Shown here: one piece after another, positions 13,045-23,651 of the stretch
How the letters are laid out: every line of letters starts with the position of its first letter
How positions within the stretch are numbered: the stretch's first letter is position 1
NCBI GenBank assembly: GCA_029851415.1
Contig: CM056743.1
Coordinates: forward strand, 76,898,186-76,962,185
DNA from: Eretmocerus hayati
Taxonomy: Eukaryota > Arthropoda > Insecta > Hymenoptera > Aphelinidae
Direction of reading: 5' to 3'
Length of the DNA stretch: 64,000 nt
The notes under the pieces: model-generated
The model's input: the letters and a program-made list of their open reading frames with translations, nothing else
The model's database searches: none
Told to the model about the DNA's origin: nothing
Position numbers and translations under genes: made by a program

Positions 13045-13740
13045 TACTCAATTTGTTGTGAGAGTGTGTGGGAAGAAGATATTTATGTATTAAAAGTTGA
13101 AATTTGAGCACTTTTTGTTCAAAAAGCCCATGGATCAAATTTGACTGGGAGCCGAAAGGTGCCAAATCACTGGGCTCTCAGAAATTGGATTCTCTACAAC
13201 TTGTAGAAAGCCAAAAGTTGATAAGGCGAATAGTAAAAGAGAAAGCGTGTCCGATAGAAAACAACACACACACACACACACACACATACACGGAAAAAGG
13301 GGTGCAAAGATGAGTCTCTGACGGGTTTGGAAGGGAATTAGGAGGAAAAGTGTTACCTACATTTGATAGATTTTGGCGAGAGGAAGAGAATGGTCTTTGG
13401 CTTTTTTAGATAAAAGGAATTTTGTTGAATAATATGTTGGTTTTAATGAAAAATTTGATCAAATTTTCGTTGGGGTGAAAACAAAGCTTTCTCTTTAGAG
13501 AAAGCAACAGAAAAAATGAAACTATCCAAACAGTTCTTTGAGGTTGATAACACTCTCTCACGAGGAAATTGCACTACTCGCAGAAAGATTTTTGGTGTGA
13601 TATTTTGAAAAAACTGTCATCTCTGTTTTGAAGGAAGATGTCATTTCCTTCTGTTGTCGATGTTATGAAAACACACGAGAGACTAAAGACAGGAGAAAGA
13701 AAGAGAGCGAAAGACTAACAGAGGCATGAAATTCAGAAAT
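13045..13740 (+). repeat. Dispersed (CA)n-linked repeat, copy 1
   Basis: This segment resembles two regions at 47335-47735 and 48300-48790. Shared landmarks in order are GTGGGAAG..ATATTT, a (CA)n run (here 13264-13288), GGG.CAAAGATGA, GTGACCTACA and GGCGAGAGGAAGAGAATGGT. It directly abuts the end of the 317-bp satellite. No coding potential is seen. Confidence 0.6.
13264..13288. repeat. (CA)n microsatellite
   Basis: About 12 CA units within the dispersed repeat. Confidence 0.9.
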
Positions 13741-13797
13741 TTGACAATGCGGGGACATCTATTGGTCAACCTTATCAACTAAATAATTAACGTTTAG

Positions 13798-14910
13798 TTA
13801 TCGATCGAGAGAAACTGCTTTGAAGTGATCAATGGAATTTTTATAAATTATCTTTAAGCGAAATGTGTCTTCCATACGGTTGAGAGTGTTGGGATAGTGG
13901 TGGATGTTTAACATTTCAGAATACAATCTCAACCTGTCTCTATTTTCCAAATCTAGTATTTGAGCTCTTTCAAAATTGATTTTGTGGTTTGTATTGGAAA
14001 CATGAATGGCTAGAGCTGACGTGTCTTTTCCATTTTTGACATCTCGTTCGTGTTCTTGGATTCTCTTTCTCAGTTTACGTTTGCTTGTGCCCACATACGT
14101 TTCTTCACAATCAGAACAGTCTATTTTATGAACAACATTATGATTTATAGCCTTAAACACATCATCTCTAGACTTCAAGGTGAGACATACTGGGCGAATC
14201 TTATTGGCACTTGGATTACCAATTCTTCTCACTGAGCAACCAGAAAGATCCATGTTATCAAATCTTGAAAACAGTTGTTAGCACACAGTAACTTCATGAG
14301 CATAATTAATGTCCGTCTCAGGGTTTGTTGATTCTGATACACCATGAATTAGAAGGTTACACTTTCTGGACTCTATATTCTTCAGTTCATACATTACAGA
14401 GAATGAAATCTCAGCAATGTTTGCAGAAGATGTAGCATTAACTTGTTCTACTCGACTATATAAGTCTTTAATCTGGGTTCCACAACCAGCAACTCTATTG
14501 CTTACGGCTGTCAATTCTGCAGTAATATTCTCGATTGCTCCATTGGTATTTCCATCAATAGCGTTTGCCTGGGCAAGTAGCTCAGACTTTATAAACTCTT
14601 CAAAGTCATCCATTGAAGAGAAATTATTTCCTATAACCACCTCCTTCCCATTAGCAGTATCAGCTATAGTTGATGATGGTATGCTTGATGTATTAGCCTG
14701 AGCATTCAATTGTGAGTTATTTAGCTCCATCATCTGTAAGCCACAGGTGTAACAAGTGAGTGCAGTCATTTGCCCATCATCACCATATACAACAGCACAT
14801 TTAGCACCGATAGCACACTTGGGGTGATATTGAATAACGCAGACAATACATGGGACTTTGAATGCATTGTCATTGTTATTCTTGCAATTTGCCCAAGCAC
14901 AAGGTGGCAT
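13798..14910 (-). pseudogene. Chimeric frame: non-LTR ORF1 (PHD-like finger, coiled coil, RRM) joined to a Penelope-type GIY-YIG domain
   Basis: Read on the minus strand from ATG at 14910. The N-terminus has a Cys/His-rich PHD-like finger (CAWANC, CIVC..YHPKC, LTCYTC). A predicted helical stretch follows, and then the start of an RRM-like ORF1 domain (NLLIHGVSES). A single TAA at 14275-14277 interrupts the frame. The same frame resumes with the rest of the RRM-like domain (RPVCLTLKSRDDVF). Near 14150, without a frame change, it passes into a domain with KIDCSDCEETYVG, RKRIQEH and later conserved helices, as in the GIY-YIG endonuclease of Penelope-like elements. It ends at 13798. The likely origin is a 5'-truncated Penelope insertion into a non-LTR ORF1. 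The non-LTR ORF2 is not seen nearby. Confidence 0.75.
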
Positions 14911-14957
14911 ATTGAATATATAATATACACTAGTATGGAGCAAATACGTTCTAGTAT

Positions 14958-15428
14958 GAGCGCGTGGTATCGGATGTTTCTGAACTGCGCCGGAGCCGAC
15001 CACGTGAGCCCTCAAATCAAACCGCGTCTGCTAGCTGAAATCTGGTTCCCAAGAATCAAATATTCTTATCGCATACAGGAATCGTTCCACAAAGTTTGAT
15101 TGGTTCCAATAACACAAGTGTGCTTATACACCACGGCTTTCACTGTTGTATGGCATATTTCGCATGATTTCTCAAAGGAGTAGATAGAATCAAGTCATCC
15201 ATGTGCTTTTGTTGAAAAATTGATGCAAAATATGACTCCCGGTGGGAAGATCCGTGTTGTACAAGCAGTCTCATGTTGTTGAAACCAATCGAACTCTGTG
15301 AAACGGTTCCTGTACGCGATGAGAATATTTGATTTCGGGAACCAAATTTCAGCTAGCAGACGCAGTTTGATATGAGGGGTCACGTAGTCGGCTCCGGAAC
15401 AGTTCAAAAACATGCGATGGGGGCGCTG
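14958..15428. repeat. Inverted duplication, ~170-bp arms, ~130-bp spacer
   Basis: The plus-strand stretch 14958-15126 recurs as a reverse complement at about 15257-15428, roughly 80-85% alike by eye. Landmarks are GCGTCTGCTAGCTGAAAT and GGAGCCGAC. Both arms have an open frame starting MFLNC, read in opposite directions, but I recognise no family. The left arm lies just upstream of the ORF1 start at 14910, so it may belong to that element's 5' UTR. Confidence 0.7.
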
Positions 15429-15449
15429 ATGTCACGGCGTCCACCTCGA

Positions 15450-15628
15450 ATTTGCGATGTTTCGTGCAGTGGAGTCCACTGACCTCTTCAGGCTGAGAAT
15501 ATAAACAACATATTTCACGATCATTATTACAGATTGTTCGTAAAATCTCCCTTCGAAAGACGCTAAAATACAAACCAATGAACTCACCACATGCTGGTGG
15601 ATTCCACTGCACGAAGCATCGCAAATAT
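15450..15628. repeat. Short inverted repeat, ~28-bp arms
   Basis: The arm at 15450-15477 (TTTGCGATGTTTCGTGCAGT and onward) is matched by its reverse complement at 15600-15628 with about two mismatches. The loop is about 120 bp. Function unknown. Confidence 0.7.
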
Positions 15629-15817
15629 ATGAAGAATTCTGCAAATCATGGGTTTTTCCCATCTCCACAAGCTCAGTCCTCCAAGATCGATTGAAGGGAT
15701 CTGATACAACATCATGAATATATTCATACTCCCTCATTTCCGCGAGACATTAATGTTGCATTAGTTGTCGGCTAGTTGATCGCAACATCTTGAGATCCAA
15801 AAAGTTTCCAAGCCAAG

Positions 15818-15880
15818 CATGGTGTTCTAGGTTTCATAGGTGTTCATATAGTGAACACCTATAAAACCTAGGACACCATG
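15818..15880. repeat. Strong hairpin, 30-bp arms with 2-4 bp loop
   Basis: The left arm 15818-15847 begins CATGGTGTTCTAGG. The right arm 15850-15880 is its reverse complement apart from about three mismatches (ends CCTAGGACACCATG). The hairpin lies 8 bp before the target-site duplication of the hAT-like element. It may be a small foldback or a pre-existing structure. Confidence 0.85.
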
Positions 15881-15895
15881 TTCGTACATGGACAT

Positions 15896-17758
15896 TAGGG
15901 TGGGCCGAAAATGAACTTTTTTTTTAGATCGATACGCTTGCGGTCGGAGAAGTTAGGTTTCGACTAGTAGATGTGAAAATTCTTCCGCTGGAGGCTGGGG
16001 AATGAGATCTTCCGTCCGAGCAAGAGCCGTGAATGATTTTTCCAAATAACATGCGTTTGAATGGGAAACTGCATAATTTGTACATTTTTCTTCCTTGTTT
16101 ATCAGATAACTCTGACGCATCTCAACCTTTTCAAACGTACTTTAGCTCATTTCGAAGCTCTCTTCAAGATTTTTGAAGTGAGCTAAGGTAAGTTCGATTT
16201 TGTTTAACTGGAGACGAGTTATCTTGATCCTCCCCGAGAGAGATTTTTATCGAAAATAACAAAAAATTGCATTCTTTGCCTCATAAGGCTAACTGAGAGC
16301 ATGAAGCTCCACAAAAACGGAGAGGCAGCACGTACACTATGATATTTGGATGTTCTCTTTGTATTTCTACTCAGACACGCCATTTGTTAGCACAGGCACA
16401 AGAAGTTCCACTAATGTCACAAGAGGACAAAAATCGGAGAGCGTTATTCACCGCGTTAGATGATGTTATCATTCATCGAATGTATAGGCAGAAAGGCGCA
16501 AACGAAACGGCCGATCATCGAAGTTGAGCATCGTTGGGCGCGGTTAGTACTTGGATGAGTGACCGCCCATCTCGGTTTAATCAACCTGCACGAACTGACT
16601 TTCCTGGTCGATATGTTGACACTAAAACCTCAGCAACGTGAGCGGGAGGCACAAAATGTTACAATTGCGGTGTTCATGCCTACGAAATGTGGCTGGAGCA
16701 CAGTAAGGGTAGCATGATAAGTGTACCGAACTCTTCGGAGCAGGTTTTCTCTCTCCAAGAGTTTTCCCTCGCTGCACGGGCATGATTCCCCGTCCGATGC
16801 GGGGAGAATTAGGTTCAGGGTGAGCGGCTGGATCTCAAAACTCGCCTTGATAAAACACGAAATGTGAAATCCATGAGATCCGCCCCGATTGTAACAGTCC
16901 ATTGGCTGAGGGCGACCATTGGACAAATGAAAAAAAAACTACGTGCTCAATCATCTATATCAAGCTCCGATATTATCAAATCGAGAAGGGAGTATTGAGA
17001 CCAATTTTCAAACACGACAAAAGTTTACATAATTGATGGACAGTAGCGTCCCATTATTGCGCCACTTGATCCGTAAGAACTCGCTTGTCTCAACTCGTGT
17101 AGTGAAAGTAGAGAAAAATGTAGAAAAACTGGAAAAATACAGAAAAAAAGTAATTCTGACGCGACGGTCCCAAGCCCGTATGAGAAAAGAGGAGGGCTGG
17201 ATATGATGGGAGATTTTCTATAATTTCGAGATTATTGCTGGATTTTTGCGCGGGCTTAGTGAATGGGCTTTGAAATGGCGTTTGTGAGTGTGAATACAGA
17301 GAGAATATCCAAATATCATAGTGTACGTGCTGCTCCTTCGTTTTTGTGGAGCTTCATGCCTTCAGCCTTACGAGGCCAAGAACGCAATTTCTTCGTTATT
17401 TTCGGTAGAAATCTCTTTTGGGAAAAAACAAAATAACTCGTCTCCAGTTGGTCAAAATTGAATCTCCCTCAGCTCATTTCCAAGGTCCCAGAGAGAGTTT
17501 CAAAATAGGCTGAAGTACGTCTCAAAAGGTTGAGATGCGTCAGAGTTATCTGCTGAACAAGGAAGAAAAATGTACAAATTATGCAGTTTCCCATTCAAAC
17601 GCATGGTATTTAAGAAAAACCTCCACGGCTCTTGCTCGGACGGAAGATCTCATTTCCCAGCCTCCAGTGAAAGAATTTTCACATCTACTAGTCGGAACCT
17701 AACTTTTCCGACCCCAAGCGTATCGATCTAGAAAAAAGTTCATCTTCGGCCCACCCTA
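15896..17758. mobile_element. hAT-like non-autonomous DNA transposon with ~480-bp terminal inverted repeats
   Basis: The 1863-bp element is bounded by TAGGGTGGGCCGAA at the left and its reverse complement TTCGGCCCACCCTA at the right. It is flanked by a perfect 8-bp target-site duplication ATGGACAT (15888-15895 and 17759-17766). An 8-bp TSD and TAGGG termini fit the hAT superfamily. The inverted repeats extend inwards to about 16380 and from about 17270, with roughly 80-85% identity by eye. No transposase frame exists, so it would need a helper enzyme. The unique centre carries a 5S rRNA-derived segment. Confidence 0.85.
16511..16568 (+). rRNA. 5S rRNA-derived fragment (pseudogene or SINE head) inside the hAT-like element
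   Basis: The 58 bp from CCGATCATCGAAGTTGAGC to GGATGAGTGACCGCC matches the central and 3' part of eukaryotic 5S rRNA at most positions. It covers the internal promoter: the A-box region (GAAGTTGAGCATCG), the intermediate element, and the C-box (GCGGTTAGTACTTGGATG). The 5' third and the last bases of 5S are not recognisable. It is therefore not a working 5S gene, but it could have been a pol III promoter, as in 5S-derived SINEs. Confidence 0.8.
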
Positions 17759-17766
17759 ATGGACAT

Positions 17767-18880
17767 ATCTCTGAAACTTCTTACCTTTGCTGTGACAGCT
17801 CATCCAAACTAGTTGTGGGACGTTGCTCCAGGTCCAGCTTGCTGAAATACCTCCGCTCGGATATTTTGAGAGTGGTTACTAAGTGAGAGCTCCATCGATG
17901 AATTTGGTTAGGTACCAGGGTCAATCATGAGCTGAGAGACATCCGAAAGTCAAGAAATTTACACGTGACACGGCGTCAGACTCTTGAAACTTGGCAGATT
18001 TTCATGAGTGGAGGGTCTTTGAGCAAATTTTGTTGCACACTCATTTCTGATGGTCAACAGTTATGCTTTCTCCATCGGCGGGTAGGGCGGGGGGGGGGGG
18101 GCTGCACTTCACTGCGCTCAGCCGTGACACGCATGAGATGAGAGGGTAACAGATTCTTGGGGTAAAATTCTGATGATGCTTTAGATGCCACAGCGGGCAC
18201 AGGGTGATAAGAACGCGCCTCGAATGTGGTGGTCGAAGAAAACTGATCAACTGTTCCATGAAGAGAAGCATGAATGGATCAAAGCTGCATGGGTTGATGA
18301 TGAATTAACTAATGTTCCAAATAAACTCAGCGAAAATAACATAACAGCGAGTTGGATACTCAATCCCATCTAATACTGACTTTTCGTGTAAGAAACTCCT
18401 CGTATAGCTGCATGAACAGTGCCGCCACTCACTCAACAGGCCAATGTTGTGGATTATTATTGATGCCTAAGTTTAGAAACTTGCATCGCGCATCTGATGC
18501 TGCGCAGATGGAGTTATGCTCACAGTCACCATCCTCTCCCCATGTGCAAAATATCTCACTTTATCCAAAATATGTTGTTTGACAATACTCAAACACGCGC
18601 GACAGTATGATATGATGTGAATCAAGGGACGAGTACAGAGTACAGGTCTACGAGACGGAAATATTTCACGAAAGTGCTCGATGACAGATTCGTGGCTGTA
18701 TGATGGAAAACAGAGTGTGCTGCTCTGCAACAATGTCCTGAATCTTGTTCTAATCGTATAGATTTGGCCCATTACTTCACAAATCACGTGTATCGGTGTT
18801 TACATGATCTTGGCCTTCTGTAAGATATTGACACAGCGATATCCTATGACTGTTTAATGAGGCCTCAATAAGTTTTCATA
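17767..18880. other. No gene recognised; contains a 13-base G run
   Basis: Open frames of 60-105 codons overlap on both strands and match nothing I know. A run of 13 G lies at 18089-18101. No other structure stands out. Confidence 0.3.
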
Positions 18881-19850
18881 CTTCATCTTTGAGATAAAAA
18901 GAGATGAGAATATAGACGGGTGTGAATAATTTGCTGCACATTTCGATAACCTTTCTGCCCCCGCTTTGCCGTCCATTACTGAACGCGGTTTTGTATTCGT
19001 CACAACATCTGTTGCCGCACTCGCTGTCAGCGATACAACAAACGGGAGTCCATACTGTGATATATTTACGAATACATCATTGTCATATGGAATATTTCGC
19101 ACCTGCATAACGGGTGTACTATGATTGTGCTAAAATCCAGGTCCGGGCCCCAATGACTGGAGCCTGGTTCATGTGCCGACGAGAATCCGAGACTCCGACA
19201 GGTTTGTGGCGTCCCGCCATCCCGGGGTGACCCAGATTGCCCGAAGAAAAGGGAAATGCTGAGTTGCGATTGGGATTGGCCTGTCTTTCGAGTGACCTCC
19301 ATTCGATTAAGCAATCGAGATTATTAAGCGCATTGTTGTCGCCGTGCGCGTTACTCACAGTAACCCCGAGTTACGCGCATGGCCAAAAGCAGGTCAAATT
19401 CCTTAATCATTCAAAACTATAAAAACTGAACATTAGCGTCAGTTAAGTGATCAGTCCTAATACAGATCCATTACTAACAAGGGGAACACCTAGCTCGTGG
19501 GTCCTGGATCTAGACGAAACTCTGGGAATCTTCTTGTTTTGGTGAGAAATGAAGGTACCCGAGAGGGTTTCGTCCAATGGACCTCCTATCCCGAGATACA
19601 GCTATGGAGTCTAGCATTGTCCATAAAGGCCCATGTTGTAATGACACATATATAGATATACTGACAATGCTCAACTCCATGGCTGTATCTCAGGATAGGA
19701 GGCCCATTGGACGAAACCTTCTTGGGTGCCTTCTCTCCTCACCAAAACAAGAAGATTCCCAAAGTCTCGTCAAGATCCAGGACCCGCAAGGTTGGTGCTC
19801 TCCTCGTAAGTGTTTGAGTTTTTACTTGGGTTCCTACACGCGCGTGGGCG
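18880..19850 (+). repeat. Dispersed repeat, copy 1, interrupted by a foldback
   Basis: Segments 18890-19050 and 19110-19485 match the reverse complement of 50050-50285 and 48860-49135 in collinear order, so both are copies of one unknown mobile repeat. Near 19343-19377 lies a hairpin (GCGCGTTACTC ... GAGTTACGCGC) also present in copy 2. The tail beyond the inserted foldback (about 19805-19852) has GTAAGTGTTTGAG and a CACGCGCGTG motif shared with copy 2. Confidence 0.7.
19492..19793. mobile_element. Foldback element, ~130-bp arms, ~40-bp loop
   Basis: The left arm (about 19492-19625; GGGTCCTGGATCTAGACGA, then GGGAATCTTCTTGTTTTGG) recurs as its reverse complement at about 19664-19793. Arms are roughly 88% alike. 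It splits the dispersed repeat at a point where the other copy reads TTACTAAGTG, which supports its being an insertion. Confidence 0.75.
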
Positions 19851-20080
19851 ATACCAATTCTACATCATGCATCTTAATGATACTACTATTAATATTCTAA
19901 ACTACAGGTATAACAAATATGATCTGAAGGGAGTACAGAATTTCATTTTCTTGCATATATCATCTTCAAAATTCTCCAGAAAGAATGAGAAAGAAATTGA
20001 AATAAATCCATTCGGGAACATCGCACTTCGTCACTTTAGTCGTCTTCAAGTCACCTCGGCGTTAAATTATTCGCTATGTG

Positions 20081-20121
20081 CGCATAACTCATGCGGCCAA
20101 GTGGTCCGCATGAGTTATGCG
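20081..20121. repeat. Perfect 16-bp inverted repeat with 9-bp loop
   Basis: CGCATAACTCATGCGG (20081-20096) is followed after 9 bp by its exact reverse complement (20106-20121). It lies just 3' of the env tail of element A on the minus strand, so it could be in that element's lost LTR or the flank. Its half-site resembles the GCGCGTAACTC hairpins in the dispersed repeat. Confidence 0.85.
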
Positions 20122-20143
20122 TGATCGACATGGGTCCAAAATC

Positions 20144-21960
20144 TTAAGAATAGTCTACGTCTTGTGTCGGTAATAAAGATAATTGTGGGTGCAGTTGCGG
20201 TGAAACATGTATAAATGACATTTCTTGTTGAGTATTCTCAGAAAGGGATGGGTGTAATGAGGTTATTAATGGTACCAGGGCTTTGGTCACGGGAGTAGAC
20301 TCTGTAATAGCGGGAGGTGGCGATAGTGGTCTTGTTACTGTTCTGCGTACTGTGATTTTCTGTGACAGATGTTGTGGGTTGTCGGTTCGGATGATAAAGG
20401 GTGTGTCCGGTCTCTCTTTTCTCGGTTTTAGACATACCTTTATTTTTCTAATACATATGCAGAAAACAATCGCTACTACAACAGTTGAGCATAGTGATGC
20501 TCCCAGATAGCTATGGAAGGTATTCATTACTCTCTTTTGTTTAGCTACTTCTCTATATTAATTCTCTATCTCGCCTAGTGACACTGAATCGCCATTTGAT
20601 AACCAGGCGTCGAGGCTTTCATAAATTTCGTGATTCACGTCTTTCAGTGCTGACTGAGTATCTTCAGACAAAAGGCTTGTGATATCCAGCTGGAATTCTG
20701 GTTCATGGGGAAATGGATAATCCATATCAATTTTATCAATTCCAAAAAGTGAGAAATTACTAGCGTGCGCAGTGGTCCGTTAATTAAGAGAATGCCAGTT
20801 CCGTTCATTACAATTTCGGTTTTGGATTCGTCAGCACAAATAAGTCTCATACGTATAGCTACGGTTGTAGGAAACAGTCACTCATTTGCAGATGGTAATC
20901 TATTGGAATAGGGAGTGTTCGCTGATGTTATCGCGTAATTACATGATTTTCAGTTGCTGGGTGAGATTTTGTCTAAAAGTTCAAACTCACACGGATCTTC
21001 AGTGTGACTAACTCGTATCAATTCTATAGCGTCACATAGTTAGGTATGATTCCGGTCTATGCAGTCTTGCAATTGATTCTCTCGGGCAAGAATGTATGTA
21101 CGGAAGTTTTTTGATACAAATATGTCTCAAAATTCTGGTATGATGGAAATGAACGAGTTTTGGGTTTTTACTACTCTTGTCGGGGTCGGCAAACTGTGAA
21201 TTTTATAGTGCATGGATTGGGTAGCATCGACTATTGGGAAGGTTAGGGTTACGGCAAGCTTTTGGTGTGTTACATGCACACAAAATTTTGATATCGAAAA
21301 AAGGTATTCTGGGGCGATTTTCTCTTTTTCCCACGGTAAGATATGATTAGCTCTGTAGTTCTTGATGTCATGTAAAATATCTTGTGATTGCTCGTGATTG
21401 AAGGGCCATCTCAAATTCCGTCACCCATAACTCTAAATTTCTTCTGAGAGTTAATTCGTTTATAGTGTTTGATGAAGGAGCCAAATCCTTTGATAATTTG
21501 TTGTGTTATATTTCTCCTTCATTTCTCTGTGCATTCATGAATCTGTGGATGTTATCCAATTTGGATCTCAATATACGTGTGCTCTCTGATGCAAGTAATG
21601 ATATGTTCTGGTTTACGTCATATCAGTCATTTACTTGTTTGGTTATCAAGTCACGGTCGTCGGCGTCCATAGTTCCGAATAATTTGCGGTTCACCCACCC
21701 CACTACTCCTAGAGGGGCGCCTCTCTTCCTTATATTTTGTTCTCTGACTGATTCGGGTTGTGGCACTGATGGGATGGAAAAATATTCTGTGAGGTCTGAC
21801 TGTAAGGCGTCGAGGGTGTGTAACATTGTCTCTAACTTTACAAGAGGAATGAGCCGGTCACAATCTGCTAATTTTCGAATACATGGTTCTCTAACAGCTT
21901 TCAATCGTTCCTCCCTTCAATCATCTTCCTTCAATAATTTATGACAATTTATAACTTTCG
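20144..21960 (-). pseudogene. env: Broken env of element A, baculovirus F-like type
   Basis: Envelope fusion protein remnant. The block at 21904-21623 has a dibasic furin-like site (IRKR) followed directly by a Gly-rich hydrophobic stretch, then KLFGTMDADD. That is the layout of insect errantivirus Env proteins related to baculovirus F. A middle block lies at 21414-21127. The last block (20527-20144) has a transmembrane helix near its residues 10-28 and a long Pro/Thr-rich cytoplasmic tail. Several stops separate the blocks, so no full protein can be made. Confidence 0.75.
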
Positions 21961-22169
21961 AAAGGTCCTACTCTGATCTAATTATTCTTCCTTCGCCGAA
22001 ATAATCGAAGTGAATGCCTGGGTTTTTCGAGATATGCGTTAGTCTATGAGTTATGTTTATACTACCCGATATAGCTCTAGAATGAAGGACGCCAATCCAC
22101 GAGGAAATCAGAAGTATCATTCTGCTTCGTGTTTCGCGTGCGCCTGTAGCAATGAAACAAAAATAACTA

Positions 22170-23651
22170 TCAATTATATGCGCGTTCCACCTTGTCAACA
22201 TGCTTTAAGAAGGTTTTCCCGGTCGAAGTTTCTAACAAAACATTATTGTATCGGTAGACTTCTGTGATTTTGAATTTTTCATGAAAAAATTTGTCCAATT
22301 TGCCTTTTCTTGGCTCCTTAAGAACATATACCTCCATCCCCACTTTGAGGTCTTTAGGCTTCTTATTTTTGTCATATCGACATTTGGTCTGATTCTTAGA
22401 ATCAATTGAATTTTCTCTAGCTTTTCTTTGAAAATCTGCGAGAACTTCAATCAGATTGCACAGATATGAACTGTATATTTCGAGTTCAAATTCGTCAGGA
22501 TATCTGTCTACTGTCCGGGCTTTGCGTCCGTGAATGATCTCAAAGGGAGTGAATCCCGTGGAGGCGTGGACCGAGGTATTATACTGAAAGCTCGCAAAGG
22601 GCAAGATCATATCCCAATCTTGTCTTTGCTCAGCCTTGGTTCTAATGTAGCTGCGTAACATGGCGTGACTGCGTTCGAGAGAAGCGTTCCCTAGGGGGCG
22701 ATAACTCGTGGTTGTAATCAGTTAGATGCCAAAAATTGTTGCTAATTCTTTGAGAAGCCGATTCTTGAAACTAGTGCCTCTGTCACTCAAAATTATTCTG
22801 GGCACACCAAAATTTGCTGTGAGGTGTCTAGCTATTGCATCTGCAATGGTAACAGCACGGATATCTGGAATAGGAATGGCAAGGCAGAATTTTGACAGCT
22901 GACACTGCAAGGTTAAAATATGACGGTTACCCGAGGGAGTGGTAGGCAGAGGGCCTACAGTATCTATAGCGATTTTTACAAATACTTCCGTAGGGGTGTC
23001 TGAGATGATTATTGGGACCTTTGTTCGAATCCCTATTAGTTTCTGTTCTTGACAGACGAAGCATTTATTTAGGAAATTATCTATGTCCTTTCTCATACCT
23101 ACCCATGAAAACTACTCTCTAAAACGTCTATATGTTTCCGCTATGCCTCGGTGTCCTCCGAATAAACTTGAGTGAAATTCCTTAATGATTTTTGCCGTTT
23201 GGGTGGCTTCTGGAACGACACAAGAACCATAACAAGAGGTTATGGTCAGAGGAAAATCTCGAAATTCAGTTTGAAAAACATCTTTCATAACGAACTTTGG
23301 AAGTTTATCGGTCAGCTCTCCAACTCGTGCAATGCGAAAAGATTCTACTTCGGACTTCTGTATCAATTTGGAAAGCTTTGAAATGGTTAGTTTCACATTC
23401 CCGGGGGTAATACGACTGCTTTTCGTGTCACAAATCACAAGACTATGAATGAACCTGTTCCAGTTCTTAGTTACTAAAACCTCGCCAATTCTAGGATCCT
23501 GTGATTTTAATTCAGCATAGTCAATCGCTCCAATATCAGTCAATAATTTATCAGTGGGAGAGCTTAAGTCTAAGTCTGCGGGTATGAAATGGGCTATATT
23601 ATCTTTCAGGAATGTGAGGCATTCGCGTGTGGAGCATACCTCTAGTGTCAT
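22170..23651 (-). pseudogene. pol: Broken integrase region of element A pol
   Basis: The minus-strand block 23651-23112 ends with the His-His half of the integrase zinc site (EFHSSLFGGHRG). Block 23096-22722 has the Cys-Cys half (CFVCQEQK) and the catalytic core, with first Asp in AIDTVGPLP and second Asp in LSDRGTSF. Block 22661-22170 holds the end of the core and the C-terminal domain. Frame changes or stops separate the blocks, and the region with the catalytic Glu falls at a break. Confidence 0.88.

Noticed and set aside
20081..20121. Rho-independent terminator reading of the perfect hairpin
   Set aside because: Eukaryotic context and no T run after the stem.
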